Part shown: positions 1 through 8,984 of the stretch, one piece after another
Layout of the letters: each line of letters opens with the position of its first letter
Numbering within the stretch: the stretch's first letter is position 1
From: Bacteroidota bacterium
GTDB taxonomy: Bacteria > Bacteroidota > Rhodothermia > Rhodothermales > UBA10348
Reading direction: 5' to 3'
Length of the DNA: 64,000 nt
NCBI GenBank assembly: GCA_022567305.1
Contig: JADFHF010000011.1
Location: forward strand, 1-64,000
Notes under the pieces: model-generated
What the model was told of the DNA's origin: nothing
Databases searched by the model: none
What the model saw: only the letters and a program-made list of their open reading frames with translations
Position numbers and translations under genes: made by a program

Positions 1-1
1 G

Positions 2-217
2 CTATGTACTCATGAATGAGTGTGCATTTGAATTGATATAAATCCAATACTTACGGATCACTGGATCCTGGTTTGTGGGATCGGCTTGACACTTCATGCA
101 GCTCCATACCATGAGTCTGCTAGCTTTAGACTGCCCCCACGCCCACAATTGACTGATACGGAGATGCAGCATCTTGGACGGATTCGATTTGTCTGCCGAT
201 AAAAGAAGTGTCCGCAA
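2..217 (-). CDS. Unassigned short open frame at window edge
   Basis: A 71-codon open frame lying 44 bp downstream of the MscS gene on the same strand. I do not recognise it. It contains a CMKC pair and a tryptophan-rich middle stretch (QLWAWGQ), has no signal peptide or membrane segment, and could be a small cytoplasmic protein co-transcribed with the channel or simply a chance frame. It ends inside the window. Confidence 0.25.
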   Translation of the reverse strand: MRTLLLSADKSNPSKMLHLRISQLWAWGQSKASRLMVWSCMKCQADPTNQDPVIRKYWIYINSNAHSFMST

Positions 218-261
218 AACCGGGGTAGAACCCTAAATCGAGATTTGACGGAGGGTGCCTG

Positions 262-1305
262 CTATTGAATCATATGCACCGTGCGTGTTGGGAACGGGAT
301 CTCGATGCCACTTTCATTCAGGGTATTGTAGATCAGCTCCGTCATTTCCAACTTCCTGGCAAATTGCTTCCCATAATCGTCCACCCACACCCGGGCCTGC
401 ATGTCGAGGGAGAAATCGCCCATATTCAAGAAGAGCACCTGGGGTTCAGGCTCCTGCAAAATGTCGTCCAGCCGGCTGATCACATCCAAAACAATCCGTT
501 TGACCTCGGCCACGTCACTGCCGTAGGCCACCGCGAAATTCACGCTGACCCGGATAGACGCATCGGGTTTGGTGTAGTTCTTGACCCGTGCATTGGCTAG
601 TTGCGAATTCGGAATGGAGATCACTTCGTTGTCGTAGGTCCGCATCAAGGTGGTGCGAAGACCAATGTCCAGCAACACTCCCAGTTCGTTGCTCTCGAGT
701 TGGACCTTGTCACCCACATTGACAGAACGATCCAATATGAGCTGAATGCCGGAGAAGACGTTGGACAGGCTGGTGTTCAAGGCCAAGGCGACAGCCAGAC
801 CGCCAATACCGAGGGCGCCCAGTAGGGGGCCGATTTGGACGCCCCATTGCCCCAGGATGATCAGAACACCAAGGATGACAACGCTCATCTTTACGGCCTT
901 GCGCAAGAGGGGCACCAGGCCTTTGTCCATGGTAGACGCGGTTCGTTCTAGCCAGGTCTTTTCCAGCCATTTTGATATGTCGTCAACCACGTTGATTGCA
1001 CTGCGCATTATCAGCACAGCAAGAACAGAGAACAGTATCCGCTCGGGAATGGGGGTCTGCAGAGCCAGAGGCGTGAGGGCCACCATCAGACCGATGACCG
1101 GAATCGAATAGGTTACGAGTTTCTTGACCGCCAGTATGACGATATCATCCACCTCGGTCTTGGTCTTTTGGACCAACCCGAGTAAGACAAATCGTAGGAT
1201 CCAGCGCACGACGACAGTCAGCACCAGTGAAAGGATGAAGATCCCCAACGACTGACTCCAAGGGTTTTCAAGATAGGAACTTAGTATGTCGACGAGAGCG
1301 TCCAT
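262..1305 (-). CDS. MscS-family mechanosensitive ion channel
   Basis: Inner-membrane small-conductance mechanosensitive channel that releases solutes on hypo-osmotic shock. The 347-residue chain has about five hydrophobic segments in residues 10-190. The last one is the glycine/alanine-rich pore helix (GALGIGGLAVALALN, around 165-180). The soluble beta domain follows, with the family signature VNVGDKVQL and IPNSQLANARVKNYT. The start is well supported by a strong Shine-Dalgarno sequence, AGAGGAGG, six bases before the ATG. It is longer than E. coli MscS (286) because of extra N-terminal membrane helices, as in the YbdG/YnaI-like branch. The exact ion preference cannot be read from sequence. 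Confidence 0.93.
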   Translation of the reverse strand: MDALVDILSSYLENPWSQSLGIFILSLVLTVVVRWILRFVLLGLVQKTKTEVDDIVILAVKKLVTYSIPVIGLMVALTPLALQTPIPERILFSVLAVLIMRSAINVVDDISKWLEKTWLERTASTMDKGLVPLLRKAVKMSVVILGVLIILGQWGVQIGPLLGALGIGGLAVALALNTSLSNVFSGIQLILDRSVNVGDKVQLESNELGVLLDIGLRTTLMRTYDNEVISIPNSQLANARVKNYTKPDASIRVSVNFAVAYGSDVAEVKRIVLDVISRLDDILQEPEPQVLFLNMGDFSLDMQARVWVDDYGKQFARKLEMTELIYNTLNESGIEIPFPTRTVHMIQ

Positions 1306-1429
1306 GGTAATCCTCCTCTAAACGTGTGTAGAAGTTGGTACTTGATCGCGCACAGGTACCCTACCCGGGCGGTTGTCTGTCAGATCAAGCTGCGATCCTA
1401 TTCTCCCTCACGATGGTCATTGCCATCGG

Positions 1430-2167
1430 TCATGATAGCATACGGATTACTCCCTTCATACTCACGGGCCAAGACCAAACTCTCCTTATGTCAGCTCCAA
1501 GTTGGTTCCAGTTTTGAAGATCCACTGACGTCCACACTTCATCAAATCGATCAGCGTAAAAAAGGCCGTCGATATAGTGAAGTCTATCTGGATCGATTAC
1601 GTCTACGGTTGACCAAGTTGTACCCCCATTTGTCGACACCATAAAATCGCTGAAAATAGTCTTGTACCCTATTAGATCCCCCATACGAACGACGGCAAGG
1701 ACAGCTGTAGATTCCAAGTATGGAATTGGGTCTACATTCGGGATCGTCCACGTCGCCCCATTGTCCGTTGAGTTGAACAAGATTGAGGCTGTACCGCCTA
1801 CTGCAATATCACTACCAATTGCTGTTACAGTCCATGCGTCCGACGGCAACAGCTGATTCCACGTCAACCCATTATCATCCGATATGAAAGTGCCTCTCAA
1901 ACCAACTGCAAAAATTCGATTCGATCCAAGAGCCATTTCGAACAAAAACGAAACGTCAAATACTTTGATGAAAGACGTTCCGCTATCTGTGCTGCGATAA
2001 ATGCCGTCTCCATCCACGATGGCGAGGACATCACCGTTGGGAAGTACTAACAGGTCCTCGACGTCGTCAAAAAGTATCGCGGGCGTCGCCTCCCAAAATT
2101 GAGCTTTGACGGGAAGAACGAAGACGAGCCAGAGACTCGCCAGGCTCAATGCAATGCGTACAGTCAT
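1430..2167 (-). CDS. Secreted YCF48/BNR-like beta-propeller protein, possibly frameshifted at its 3' end
   Basis: An exported protein with a cleavable signal peptide (residues 1-22, ending VKAQ) followed by repeats of the BNR/photosystem-assembly type, such as IYRSTDSGTSF, FISDDNGLTWNQL, LFNSTDNGATW and MVSTNGGTTWSTV. These form blades of a beta-propeller. No catalytic residues for a sialidase are visible, so a structural or adhesive role is more likely. The reading frame ends abruptly (KGVIRMLS). The next frame over carries a more protein-like tail (LVLAREYEGSNPYAIMTDG) running to 1398, so one base may have been gained or lost around 1465-1500. Its function is unknown. Confidence 0.7.
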   Translation of the reverse strand: MTVRIALSLASLWLVFVLPVKAQFWEATPAILFDDVEDLLVLPNGDVLAIVDGDGIYRSTDSGTSFIKVFDVSFLFEMALGSNRIFAVGLRGTFISDDNGLTWNQLLPSDAWTVTAIGSDIAVGGTASILFNSTDNGATWTIPNVDPIPYLESTAVLAVVRMGDLIGYKTIFSDFMVSTNGGTTWSTVDVIDPDRLHYIDGLFYADRFDEVWTSVDLQNWNQLGADIRRVWSWPVSMKGVIRMLS

Positions 2168-2489
2168 TTCTTCAAGCGGTGGGAGCTAGAATGTCGACTT
2201 GTTAACCAATGATATGAGGATTTGCAAGCATGAAGCATTATTTAGAGTTGGAATCGGCTTGTCTTCTAGAATGCTCGTGTTCAAATTGGGATTGAGTTAG
2301 TTCTTGTTTAGAAAAGCTCAACTATTGCATACCAATTCTTCGTATGGCGGATCGTGACGGCGGCTGTAGTTTTCGTTGCGATCGCTTGAAAATGCATATT
2401 TTTTACAGATTATGTTACCCTCTTGTTACTAATTCCAAGTATCAGTTTGCGTAAAATATTTATTATCAATGATTTATAGAATACTATAG
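2168..2489. other. Intergenic region, 322 bp
   Basis: Divergent spacer between the beta-propeller gene (minus) and the SpoIIE phosphatase gene (plus). It is AT-rich near 2395-2480 and must hold both promoters. I see no open frame, RNA fold or clear operator. It contains ACTTGTTAACC at 2195-2205, a partial match to the palindrome described at 55.2 kb, but the second half is missing. Confidence 0.5.
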
Positions 2490-3689
2490 ATGATCGACCC
2501 AAAATCATTTTATCGGAAGATGGATCGGCTCTTCGGCGACATCGCCGGGGGGCACCACGACAAATCTTTTCTCCCCGGGATCCTGAATGCCCTTCAGGAA
2601 ACCTTCGGAGACGAAATGAACATCGGATGTGGCCATTTATTCGAGGAGAAGGGTGAGAACTGGGTTCTTCTCGCACATACCGATCAAAAAGCGACGTTGG
2701 AATCCACGTTTCCTGTCGATTCTGCTACCACTGAATTTCTCAACCAACACGGCGGATATATCTTCGATAATCCGGAAGAGAGCCCGGAGCTGTACGCGGA
2801 CAGAAAAACAGCCCTTGCAACCCCTGCTGCATTCATCGTTTCGCTCTACCCCTTTCGACGATGGATGTTTGTCTATTGTCTATTACCGGGTTGGAATCGG
2901 GAAGAAATTGCCTTGATGCTGAATAGCGTTCGCTCCGCGCTGAATTACCGGATGCGAGCGGAAGTGGCACTCAGCGATCTTGAGAAAGCCGCCGAGATCC
3001 AGAGAAGCTTGCTGCCTGCAAAGCCTCCTTCATTTCCGGGATATGATATAGCAGCGCGCATGAAACCTGCTGAAGCCGTGGGCGGAGACTTCTACGACTT
3101 CATCTCCATGTCCGACGACATTATAGGTATCGTCGTCGGAGATGCCAGTGGACACGGATTGCCGGCTGCGCTTCTCGTCCGGGACGTGATCATGGGTCTT
3201 CGCATGGGGATGGGAACGCACCTGCGAATGCTTTACACGATGAAAAAACTCAATCGGGAGATTCATCGGACGACCTACTCAACTCGGTTTATTTCTGTTC
3301 TCTATACGGAATTGGAGAAGAACGGAAATCTCCTGTATGCAAACGCAGGACACATGCCAGGCCTCATATTCGACGGCGACGATGTACGTCAGCTTGAACC
3401 GACGGGGATGATTTTGGGACCTCTCGCCGATGTTCCCCTAGACCGAGCGTTTGCCCACCTTCCACCGGGTGGAATTCTCGTCTTATTTACGGATGGGGTG
3501 ACCGAGCGCATAACGGATTCGGACGAACCGCTCGAGACGGAGGGCCTCATTGAGATTATTCAGACTAACCGGCATCTTTCCGCCGCCGATCTCGTGGATT
3601 GCGTATTTAAGAAAGCGCTCGCCCTCCACCATGAATCCGATATCCTGGATGACGACACTACGGTCGTGGTCATCAAACGTGATCCGTAG
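2490..3689 (+). CDS. SpoIIE/RsbU-type PP2C serine phosphatase with N-terminal sensory domain
   Basis: A 399-residue cytoplasmic phosphoprotein phosphatase of the kind that dephosphorylates anti-anti-sigma factors in partner-switching stress pathways. Residues 1-150 look like a GAF-like sensory domain. The linker and catalytic domain start at EIQRSLLPAKPPSFPGYDIA (about 169-188). Metal-binding acidic positions are visible in VGGDFYDF (D200, D203), VGDASGHG (D218) and FTDGVTE near 352. There is no transmembrane segment. No anti-sigma kinase or STAS antagonist gene lies next to it, so the partner is elsewhere. The ATG at 2490 has no obvious ribosome-binding site but is the only one that keeps the whole N-terminus. 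Confidence 0.9.
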   Translation: MIDPKSFYRKMDRLFGDIAGGHHDKSFLPGILNALQETFGDEMNIGCGHLFEEKGENWVLLAHTDQKATLESTFPVDSATTEFLNQHGGYIFDNPEESPELYADRKTALATPAAFIVSLYPFRRWMFVYCLLPGWNREEIALMLNSVRSALNYRMRAEVALSDLEKAAEIQRSLLPAKPPSFPGYDIAARMKPAEAVGGDFYDFISMSDDIIGIVVGDASGHGLPAALLVRDVIMGLRMGMGTHLRMLYTMKKLNREIHRTTYSTRFISVLYTELEKNGNLLYANAGHMPGLIFDGDDVRQLEPTGMILGPLADVPLDRAFAHLPPGGILVLFTDGVTERITDSDEPLETEGLIEIIQTNRHLSAADLVDCVFKKALALHHESDILDDDTTVVVIKRDP

Positions 3690-3695
3690 TCTGAT

Positions 3696-4449
3696 CTAAA
3701 GATCGTCTTTTGTCGGCACACCTCTCAGTTCGATCGGTTTCACGCTCTTGTCTCGCAATTTCAGATTGAGCATTTCTACGAACACCGAAAATGCCATCGC
3801 GAAATAGATGTACCCGCGCGGTAGATGTACGTCCAAACTTTCAGCAATCAGGGCGACCCCTACGATGAGCAGGAACGCCAGCGCCAGCATCTTAATGGTC
3901 GGGTGATCATCGATAAACTCAGAAACCGCACGAGCACTCAACATCATAAAAAGAACCGCGATGACAATCGCTGCAACCATGACGGGGACGATATCAACCA
4001 TCCCTATCGCGGTTATCACGGAATCCAGCGAAAAAATGACGTCTAGAATCAGTATTTGAACCAGAACGGATCCGAAAGACACCGCTTTCCCCGCATGCCC
4101 CTTTATTTCTTCCCCCTCAAGCTTTTCGTGGATCTCCTGGGTGCTTTTGGCCAGCAGAAATAGTCCGCCTAACATCAAGATAATATCCCTTCCTGAGATG
4201 GCGGCTGAGAGCACCGTAAAGATGGGTTCGGTCAGGCGCATGATGAATGTCAACGACAACAGCAACGCAACCCGCCCAAACAGAGCCAGCGCCAATCCTA
4301 AAAGTCGAGCCGTGTTCTGCTGATCCTTTGGCAGTCGATGGGCCAGGATCGATATGAAAATGATGTTAGTCGATACCCAAAACAATTTCGAGCGCCGTCA
4401 ACGTGCCGAGGGCTATCCACGCCTGCGGATCAGAAAGCCAGTCGAACAT
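3696..4449 (-). pseudogene. TerC-family membrane protein, interrupted by a one-base frameshift
   Basis: TerC proteins are integral membrane proteins linked to tellurite resistance and manganese/metal export. The downstream frame (3696-4367) gives a typical TerC body with about six membrane helices and the conserved SLDSVITAIGM motif. The expected N-terminus (MFDWLSDPQAWIALGTL through VLGID, 27 codons) is present just upstream at 4369-4449 in another frame. An extra base at about 4368 turns GID-NII into GID-stop. With that base removed, a normal 250-residue protein results. The alternative TTG start at 4385 would lose the first helix, so I regard the gene as broken or wrongly called by one base rather than as a shorter protein. 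Convergent with the SpoIIE gene, six bases apart. Confidence 0.85.
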
Positions 4450-4563
4450 CGCGAAGAGAAGATCTCAGTGAAGAGGAGAAAGTGGGCCTTCAACCCTTTA
4501 CGATACGCATGTAAGAGTTCGCATTCACGAAATTCCATGTATTCGAGAATGAATAGCCGACGA

Positions 4564-4683
4564 TCAGCGGGCTACGATGCCGAATTTTTTCAGCTCTATC
4601 GCCGCCAAAAAAACAGCCGGGCTTTCAGCGCTCTCTTGAATTGTTTCCAGAATGACATGGTCCGTTTCTCCATCTGAATGCAT
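4564..4683 (-). CDS. Possible 39-residue small protein upstream of terC
   Basis: A short frame with protein-like composition (starts MHSDGETDHVILETIQ, ends KKFGIVAR). It lies between the lipoprotein and TerC genes on the same strand. The open frame can be traced upstream without a stop to about 4751, overlapping the end of the lipoprotein gene. No family recognised, no membrane segment, and no clear ribosome-binding site, so it may be a remnant or a chance frame. The rest of the 4450-4742 spacer shows nothing I can name. In particular, no yybP-ykoY manganese riboswitch core was found before terC. Confidence 0.3.
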   Translation of the reverse strand: MHSDGETDHVILETIQESAESPAVFLAAIELKKFGIVAR

Positions 4684-4742
4684 CGATTCTACGGAACGCC
4701 CGGCACCAGGATGCAGATCGTGCAACGAATAGTCGGGGTCGA

Positions 4743-5666
4743 CTAGAAGTCATATCCTAATGCAACGGACAAATGATCTGCATTCCACTCCTGAATGTAC
4801 AGGCCGATGGAGCCAAATCTTCCGTATCCATTGATGACATTCGAGAAGGCACCCGGAACAGAAAGGACTTCCGGATCAAACACGCCGGCTGGAGGATCCC
4901 AATCCTGATCGAGAATCCTGAGCTGGACACCCAAAGCGGAGATTCCGACCAACGTCGCATCGGTAATGTCGCCGGTGTCTATCGACGATTGAATGTTCTC
5001 GCGCACGACGGCCTGATCTTCCGAAATAGTAAGCCGCATCTGCCATCCCCCGTCCGCGGTTCGATATCCCGATCGCCCGTATTGGACATACACCCGGCGA
5101 TTAATCGTTCCCCCACCACCCCAGAGATAAATTCCTTGAATTTCCCACGGTGAAGCAATCCTGGGGATATAGATATCCTGATACAATTCGGTGGAATCGG
5201 GAGAAAACACTTCCGGCCCTTTTTCAAACAGAGCAGCATCCGGGATGTACGGAACAGTTGTTTCGGCAGTCGCCATTTTGCCATCTGATCGAACCACCTC
5301 AAGCCGGTATGTACGCAGCGGGTTGATGATGAATTGCGATTTAAAAATGTGTCCGTACGAACCGTCTTCCAGTTGTACCAGGCTGTGCGTCCATTCTCTA
5401 CGGTATCCCGTCCGAAGATCCGTAGAGAAGACCTGGGCGTCGATATCCGCCTGCGGGTCAGACGGCCTACCGATTCGTTCGGCATGCCGCGTCACCGGTA
5501 TCACCCGCACCGTATGTTCGGTCTCGAGAACGTCCAGAAATCCATAGATGGTGTAATACTTCCCATCGTTAGAAAACGGGTCAATGACCGTATCAGAGCA
5601 CCCTGGCCACACGATCGCCGAAACAAGTGTAATTAGAACGATCAAGAAGCGCTTCCCGTAAAACAT
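4743..5666 (-). CDS. Outer-membrane lipoprotein, DUF4249-like
   Basis: A lipoprotein with signal peptide and lipobox (LVSAIVWPGC, lipidated Cys at residue 23 from the chosen start). The body resembles DUF4249 proteins of Bacteroidota, which have an N-terminal immunoglobulin-like region and usually partner TonB-dependent receptors. Motifs of the type ETEHTVRVIPV, then a YRLEV segment and a TAETTVPYIPD segment, match that architecture and parallel the second lipoprotein at 62.9 kb. I take the ATG at 5666 rather than the one at 5711 because it places a KR-rich n-region directly before the hydrophobic core. Unlike the 62.9-kb copy, no receptor gene is adjacent. Ligand unknown. Confidence 0.7.
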   Translation of the reverse strand: MFYGKRFLIVLITLVSAIVWPGCSDTVIDPFSNDGKYYTIYGFLDVLETEHTVRVIPVTRHAERIGRPSDPQADIDAQVFSTDLRTGYRREWTHSLVQLEDGSYGHIFKSQFIINPLRTYRLEVVRSDGKMATAETTVPYIPDAALFEKGPEVFSPDSTELYQDIYIPRIASPWEIQGIYLWGGGGTINRRVYVQYGRSGYRTADGGWQMRLTISEDQAVVRENIQSSIDTGDITDATLVGISALGVQLRILDQDWDPPAGVFDPEVLSVPGAFSNVINGYGRFGSIGLYIQEWNADHLSVALGYDF

Positions 5667-5830
5667 AGGCGCATAAACAAGTTGAGTTCTAGAGCTTAAA
5701 AGCGAATTCACGTTGTTCGACCACTAAGACTCACGAGCGTGAACGCGGTAAATTCAGAAATCATTCAACAGGGAGTTCTTTTTTTGGTTTGTGCTGTTAG
5801 AATAAGATGTTTAACCGTATTTAGGCTGTC

Positions 5831-6337
5831 ATGAGATGGTTCGATAGAAACTTCTCGTTTGAAATCCCGCTGTGGCTTTACCCGAATATCGTTGAGCGAC
5901 TGCGCGGAACGCCGGCCAGGATTGAGGAACTATCACGCGACCTGAGTAAGAACGTACTTACAGATCGGATGAATCCGTCTTGGAGTATTCAGGAGAACAT
6001 AGGTCATCTATGGGATCTGGAGCGGCTCTGGTACGGACGTGTCGAGGATTTCGAGAATGGCGCCGAAATGCTGCGGCACGCGGATCTGGAGAATCGCCTG
6101 ACGCATGATGCCGATCATAACGAATCCGAATTGAGCGAGCTGCTAGCGCGATTTCGTACGGAGCGGTCACAGCTGGTTGAAAAATTGGACCTCGCGGATG
6201 AATCCTTCCGGAGTAACGTATCCCTTCATCCGCGACTCAATCAGCCCATGCGCGTTATCGATCTGGCCCATTTCGTGGCAGAACACGACGATCATCATCT
6301 CGCACGCATCTCTGAGCTAATCAGGGCCCTTCCGTGA
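5831..6337 (+). CDS. DinB-family four-helix metal-binding protein
   Basis: A 168-residue protein of the DinB/YfiT superfamily, small four-helix bundles that bind a metal through three histidines. Several members act as thiol-S-transferases using bacillithiol or mycothiol; others have no known role. The ligand-type histidines are visible in ENIGHLWDLERLW (about residue 60) and in the closing helix HFVAEHDDHHLARI (about 149-162). Its stop codon overlaps the GTG start of the downstream symporter gene (GTGA, 4 bp), so the two are translationally coupled. A specific substrate cannot be assigned. Confidence 0.8.
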   Translation: MRWFDRNFSFEIPLWLYPNIVERLRGTPARIEELSRDLSKNVLTDRMNPSWSIQENIGHLWDLERLWYGRVEDFENGAEMLRHADLENRLTHDADHNESELSELLARFRTERSQLVEKLDLADESFRSNVSLHPRLNQPMRVIDLAHFVAEHDDHHLARISELIRALP

Positions 6338-7827
6338 CGACGCTTTACGTTGTCCTTTTCGCGTATTTCCTTACGCTGTTTGGAATCGGGTTCTTCGCGT
6401 CCAGGCGCATTAAAACCCTGGGCGATTATTTCGTTGGAGGGAAGCGCCTTGGATATTGGGTCGTAGCGTTTTCTGCCCGGGCGACCGGTGAATCGGCCTG
6501 GCTGCTACTCGGATTGACGGGGCTCGGCGCCATGGTCGGTCTCAGTGGGTTGTGGGTCGTGGCCGGTGAAGTTTTGGGGGTTGGTTTTGCCTGGTTCTAT
6601 ATGGCCAAACCCTTCAAGAGGGAATCCGACGCGTTTGATTCGATCACCATACCAGACTATCTGGTTTCCAAGTTCGACGACGGCACGGAGGACGGTGCAC
6701 GAATGACCCGTCTGGTTCGAATTCTTTCCGCCGGAGCCCTGGCGATTTTCGTGACGATCTACGTCAGCGCCCAAATCGATGCCACGGGAAAAGCCTTCGA
6801 GAGTTTTCTGTCCTGGGACTATTACACAGGAATTCTGATCGGTTTCGGCGTCGTCGTCGTTTACACGTTTAGTGGCGGATTTGTAGCTGTAGCCTGGTCC
6901 GATCTTTTTCAGGGCTCGTTGATGCTACTCGGGCTTGTGGCCGTGCCACTATTCGCTTTTATTTCGATTCCCGACGGGCAGAGCCTGCTCGAAGGACTTC
7001 GCAGTATTGACCCGGGTCTAGTTAATCTCTGGGGACTGGGTGGATTCTCTCTGGAAAACGTCCTTCTGATTGTCAGTTACGCGGCGATCGGGATTGGATT
7101 TCTAGGGTCTCCCCAGGTTTTTGTCCGATTCATGTCCATTCGAGGAGAAGGTGAAATCAACAAAGGGAGATGGGTAGCAATCGTCTTTACCCTTTTGACG
7201 GATTTGGGGGCTGTCTTTACCGGAATTCTCGGTCGATATCTCTTGGTTGGCCCCGGACGAGATCCCGAAGCGGTTCTGAGCGGCGCCGCAGAGAGTGTAC
7301 TGCCCATGCTCGTCGAACATCTCTTTCCCGCGGTCATCGTCGGGATCTACATCGCCGCTGTTCTTGCGGCCATCATGTCGACGATCGATTCGCTGTTGGT
7401 TGTGGCCTCGAGCGCGGTAACAAGAGACTTCTACCAACAAATTTACCATCCCACACTCTCGAATGAATCGCTGACGAGACGCTCGAGAATCGTCACGCTT
7501 GCCATGGCTGTCGCAGCGCTCGCGCTCGCCCTCACGGTCTCTTTTCTTTCTCCTGATCGCACGATTTTCTGGTTTGTCATTTTTGGATGGTCTGGAATCG
7601 CGGCCACCTTCGTTCCTGTGATGCTCCTTTCGCTTTTTTGGAAGGGATATACCGTACGCGGTGTGATCGCTTCAATGATCACCGGATTCTTTTCCATTCC
7701 CCTATTCAAATTTGCAATTCCTGCCATTCCGGAAATCGGAATCTACTTCGAGTTGATGGGAGAAATGGCCCCTTCCGTGATTTGCGCACTCGCCGCCGGG
7801 GTCGTCTTTAGTCGCAGCAAAACGTAA
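6334..7827 (+). CDS. Sodium:solute symporter (SSS family)
   Basis: A 497-residue secondary transporter of the SSS family (PutP/PanF-like), with about 13 hydrophobic helices. These include the N-terminal FGIGFFASRRIKTLGDYFVGG, typical of the family, and RATGESAWLLLGLTGLG. It starts with GTG overlapping the DinB stop codon. The general resemblance is to proline/pantothenate carriers, but the substrate cannot be read from sequence. It lies 176 bp upstream of the pyrimidine-degradation operon, which has its own NCS1 permease, so it could either serve that pathway (for example beta-alanine uptake) or be unrelated. Confidence 0.88.
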   Translation: MTTLYVVLFAYFLTLFGIGFFASRRIKTLGDYFVGGKRLGYWVVAFSARATGESAWLLLGLTGLGAMVGLSGLWVVAGEVLGVGFAWFYMAKPFKRESDAFDSITIPDYLVSKFDDGTEDGARMTRLVRILSAGALAIFVTIYVSAQIDATGKAFESFLSWDYYTGILIGFGVVVVYTFSGGFVAVAWSDLFQGSLMLLGLVAVPLFAFISIPDGQSLLEGLRSIDPGLVNLWGLGGFSLENVLLIVSYAAIGIGFLGSPQVFVRFMSIRGEGEINKGRWVAIVFTLLTDLGAVFTGILGRYLLVGPGRDPEAVLSGAAESVLPMLVEHLFPAVIVGIYIAAVLAAIMSTIDSLLVVASSAVTRDFYQQIYHPTLSNESLTRRSRIVTLAMAVAALALALTVSFLSPDRTIFWFVIFGWSGIAATFVPVMLLSLFWKGYTVRGVIASMITGFFSIPLFKFAIPAIPEIGIYFELMGEMAPSVICALAAGVVFSRSKT

Positions 7828-8003
7828 GTCCGGCCCGCCGGCTTGCTATTTTGACAAGTCCGGGTAAATTGGCCCTGTTTGGGGCTCTTCTGCAGAATTG
7901 ATGTCTTCGGTTTCGTTACCAGGCAACGCGCTGCGACGAACATCTTTTCTTTTCAGAGCATTTAGGCGTATCACCAATCAATCAACGAAAAACGGAATCA
8001 GCT

Positions 8004-8876
8004 GTGGACGATCGTATCGTAAAGGCCGCCCTTATCCAGGCCACCCTGTCGGAAAGCACGGATTCACCCACCGAAAAGATTAAGTCGTCGATGACGGATA
8101 AAACCGTTGCGATGATCGAAGAGGCTGCGCAAAAGGGTGCGCAGGTGCTCTGTACACAAGAACTTTTTAACGGTCCGTATTTCGGCGCCGAACAAAATCC
8201 CAAGTGGTATGACATGGTGGAGCAGATCCCGGACGGCCCTACCACGAAGCTGATGCAAGATCTGGCTGCCAAGCACAAGATGGTCCTCATCATCTCACTC
8301 TACGAAGAGGACCTGACGGGTGTGTATTACAATACGGCGGCCGTCATTGATGCCGATGGATCGTACCTGGGCAAGTTTCGAAAAATCCACATTCCGCACT
8401 GCTATCCGGGCTTTTGGGAGAAGTTTTATTTCCGTCCAGGAAATATGGGGTATCCGGTCTTTGATACCGCGATTGGGAAAGTTGGGGTCTACATCTGCTA
8501 CGATCGCCACTTCCCCGAAGGCTGGAGAGAATTGGGCCTGAATGGCGCTGAAATCGTATTTAATCCATCGGCGACCGTCGCCGGCTTGAGCGAGTATCTC
8601 TGGAAACTGGAACAACCCGCCGCGGCTTGCGCGAATATCTATTACGTGGGAGCAATCAACCGTCCAGGAACGGAGGCCCCCTGGAATATCGGCGAGTTTT
8701 ACGGCACGTCTTATTTCGTGAATCCGAAAGGACAGATCATTGAAGAAGGTCCTCGATCGGAAGATGCCGTTGTCCTCGCTGATCTCGATCTTAATATGAT
8801 CCGCGAGGTGCGCAACACCTGGCAGTTTTATCGGGACCGGCGACCGGAAACGTACAAAGCGATTGTCCGACCGTGA
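8004..8876 (+). CDS. Beta-ureidopropionase (N-carbamoyl-beta-alanine amidohydrolase), nitrilase superfamily
   Basis: Hydrolyses N-carbamoyl-beta-alanine or N-carbamoyl-beta-aminoisobutyrate to the beta-amino acid, CO2 and ammonia, the third step of reductive pyrimidine breakdown. The 290-residue chain has the nitrilase Glu-Lys-Cys triad: E53 in CTQELFNGPYF, K127 in FRKIHIPH and C165 in YICYDRHFPEGWRELG. The close relative N-carbamoylputrescine amidase shares these motifs, but the neighbouring permease, aminotransferase, dihydropyrimidinase and PreTA genes settle the choice. The start is GTG at 8004. It is the first gene of a seven-gene same-strand operon. Confidence 0.92.
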   Translation: MDDRIVKAALIQATLSESTDSPTEKIKSSMTDKTVAMIEEAAQKGAQVLCTQELFNGPYFGAEQNPKWYDMVEQIPDGPTTKLMQDLAAKHKMVLIISLYEEDLTGVYYNTAAVIDADGSYLGKFRKIHIPHCYPGFWEKFYFRPGNMGYPVFDTAIGKVGVYICYDRHFPEGWRELGLNGAEIVFNPSATVAGLSEYLWKLEQPAAACANIYYVGAINRPGTEAPWNIGEFYGTSYFVNPKGQIIEEGPRSEDAVVLADLDLNMIREVRNTWQFYRDRRPETYKAIVRP

Positions 8877-8966
8877 TTGGCCGACCGCGATTGGCCGATC
8901 ATGATTGTTCGACCGTGATTGGCCGACCATGATTGGCCGACCATGAATGTTCGACCGTAACTGCAC
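8869..8966 (+). repeat. 14-bp tandem repeat, seven units, with 42-bp higher-order period
   Basis: Seven consecutive 14-bp units of consensus GACCGTGATTGGCC fill the gap between the ureidopropionase stop and the permease start. Units at 8869, 8883, 8897, 8911, 8925, 8939 and 8953 follow a pattern ending GGCC, GGCC, GTTC, GGCC, GGCC, GTTC, so the array is also two copies of a 42-bp unit. The first unit contains the last codons and stop of the upstream gene (CGA CCG TGA), and the array appears to have grown from that gene end. It could affect coupling or mRNA stability between the two genes. Confidence 0.9.
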
Positions 8967-8984
8967 GGCCCTAGCCGAGGCCCC

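Noticed and set aside
4450-4742. Manganese (yybP-ykoY) riboswitch upstream of terC
   Set aside because: Searched because it often precedes terC, but the conserved core elements are not visible in this spacer.
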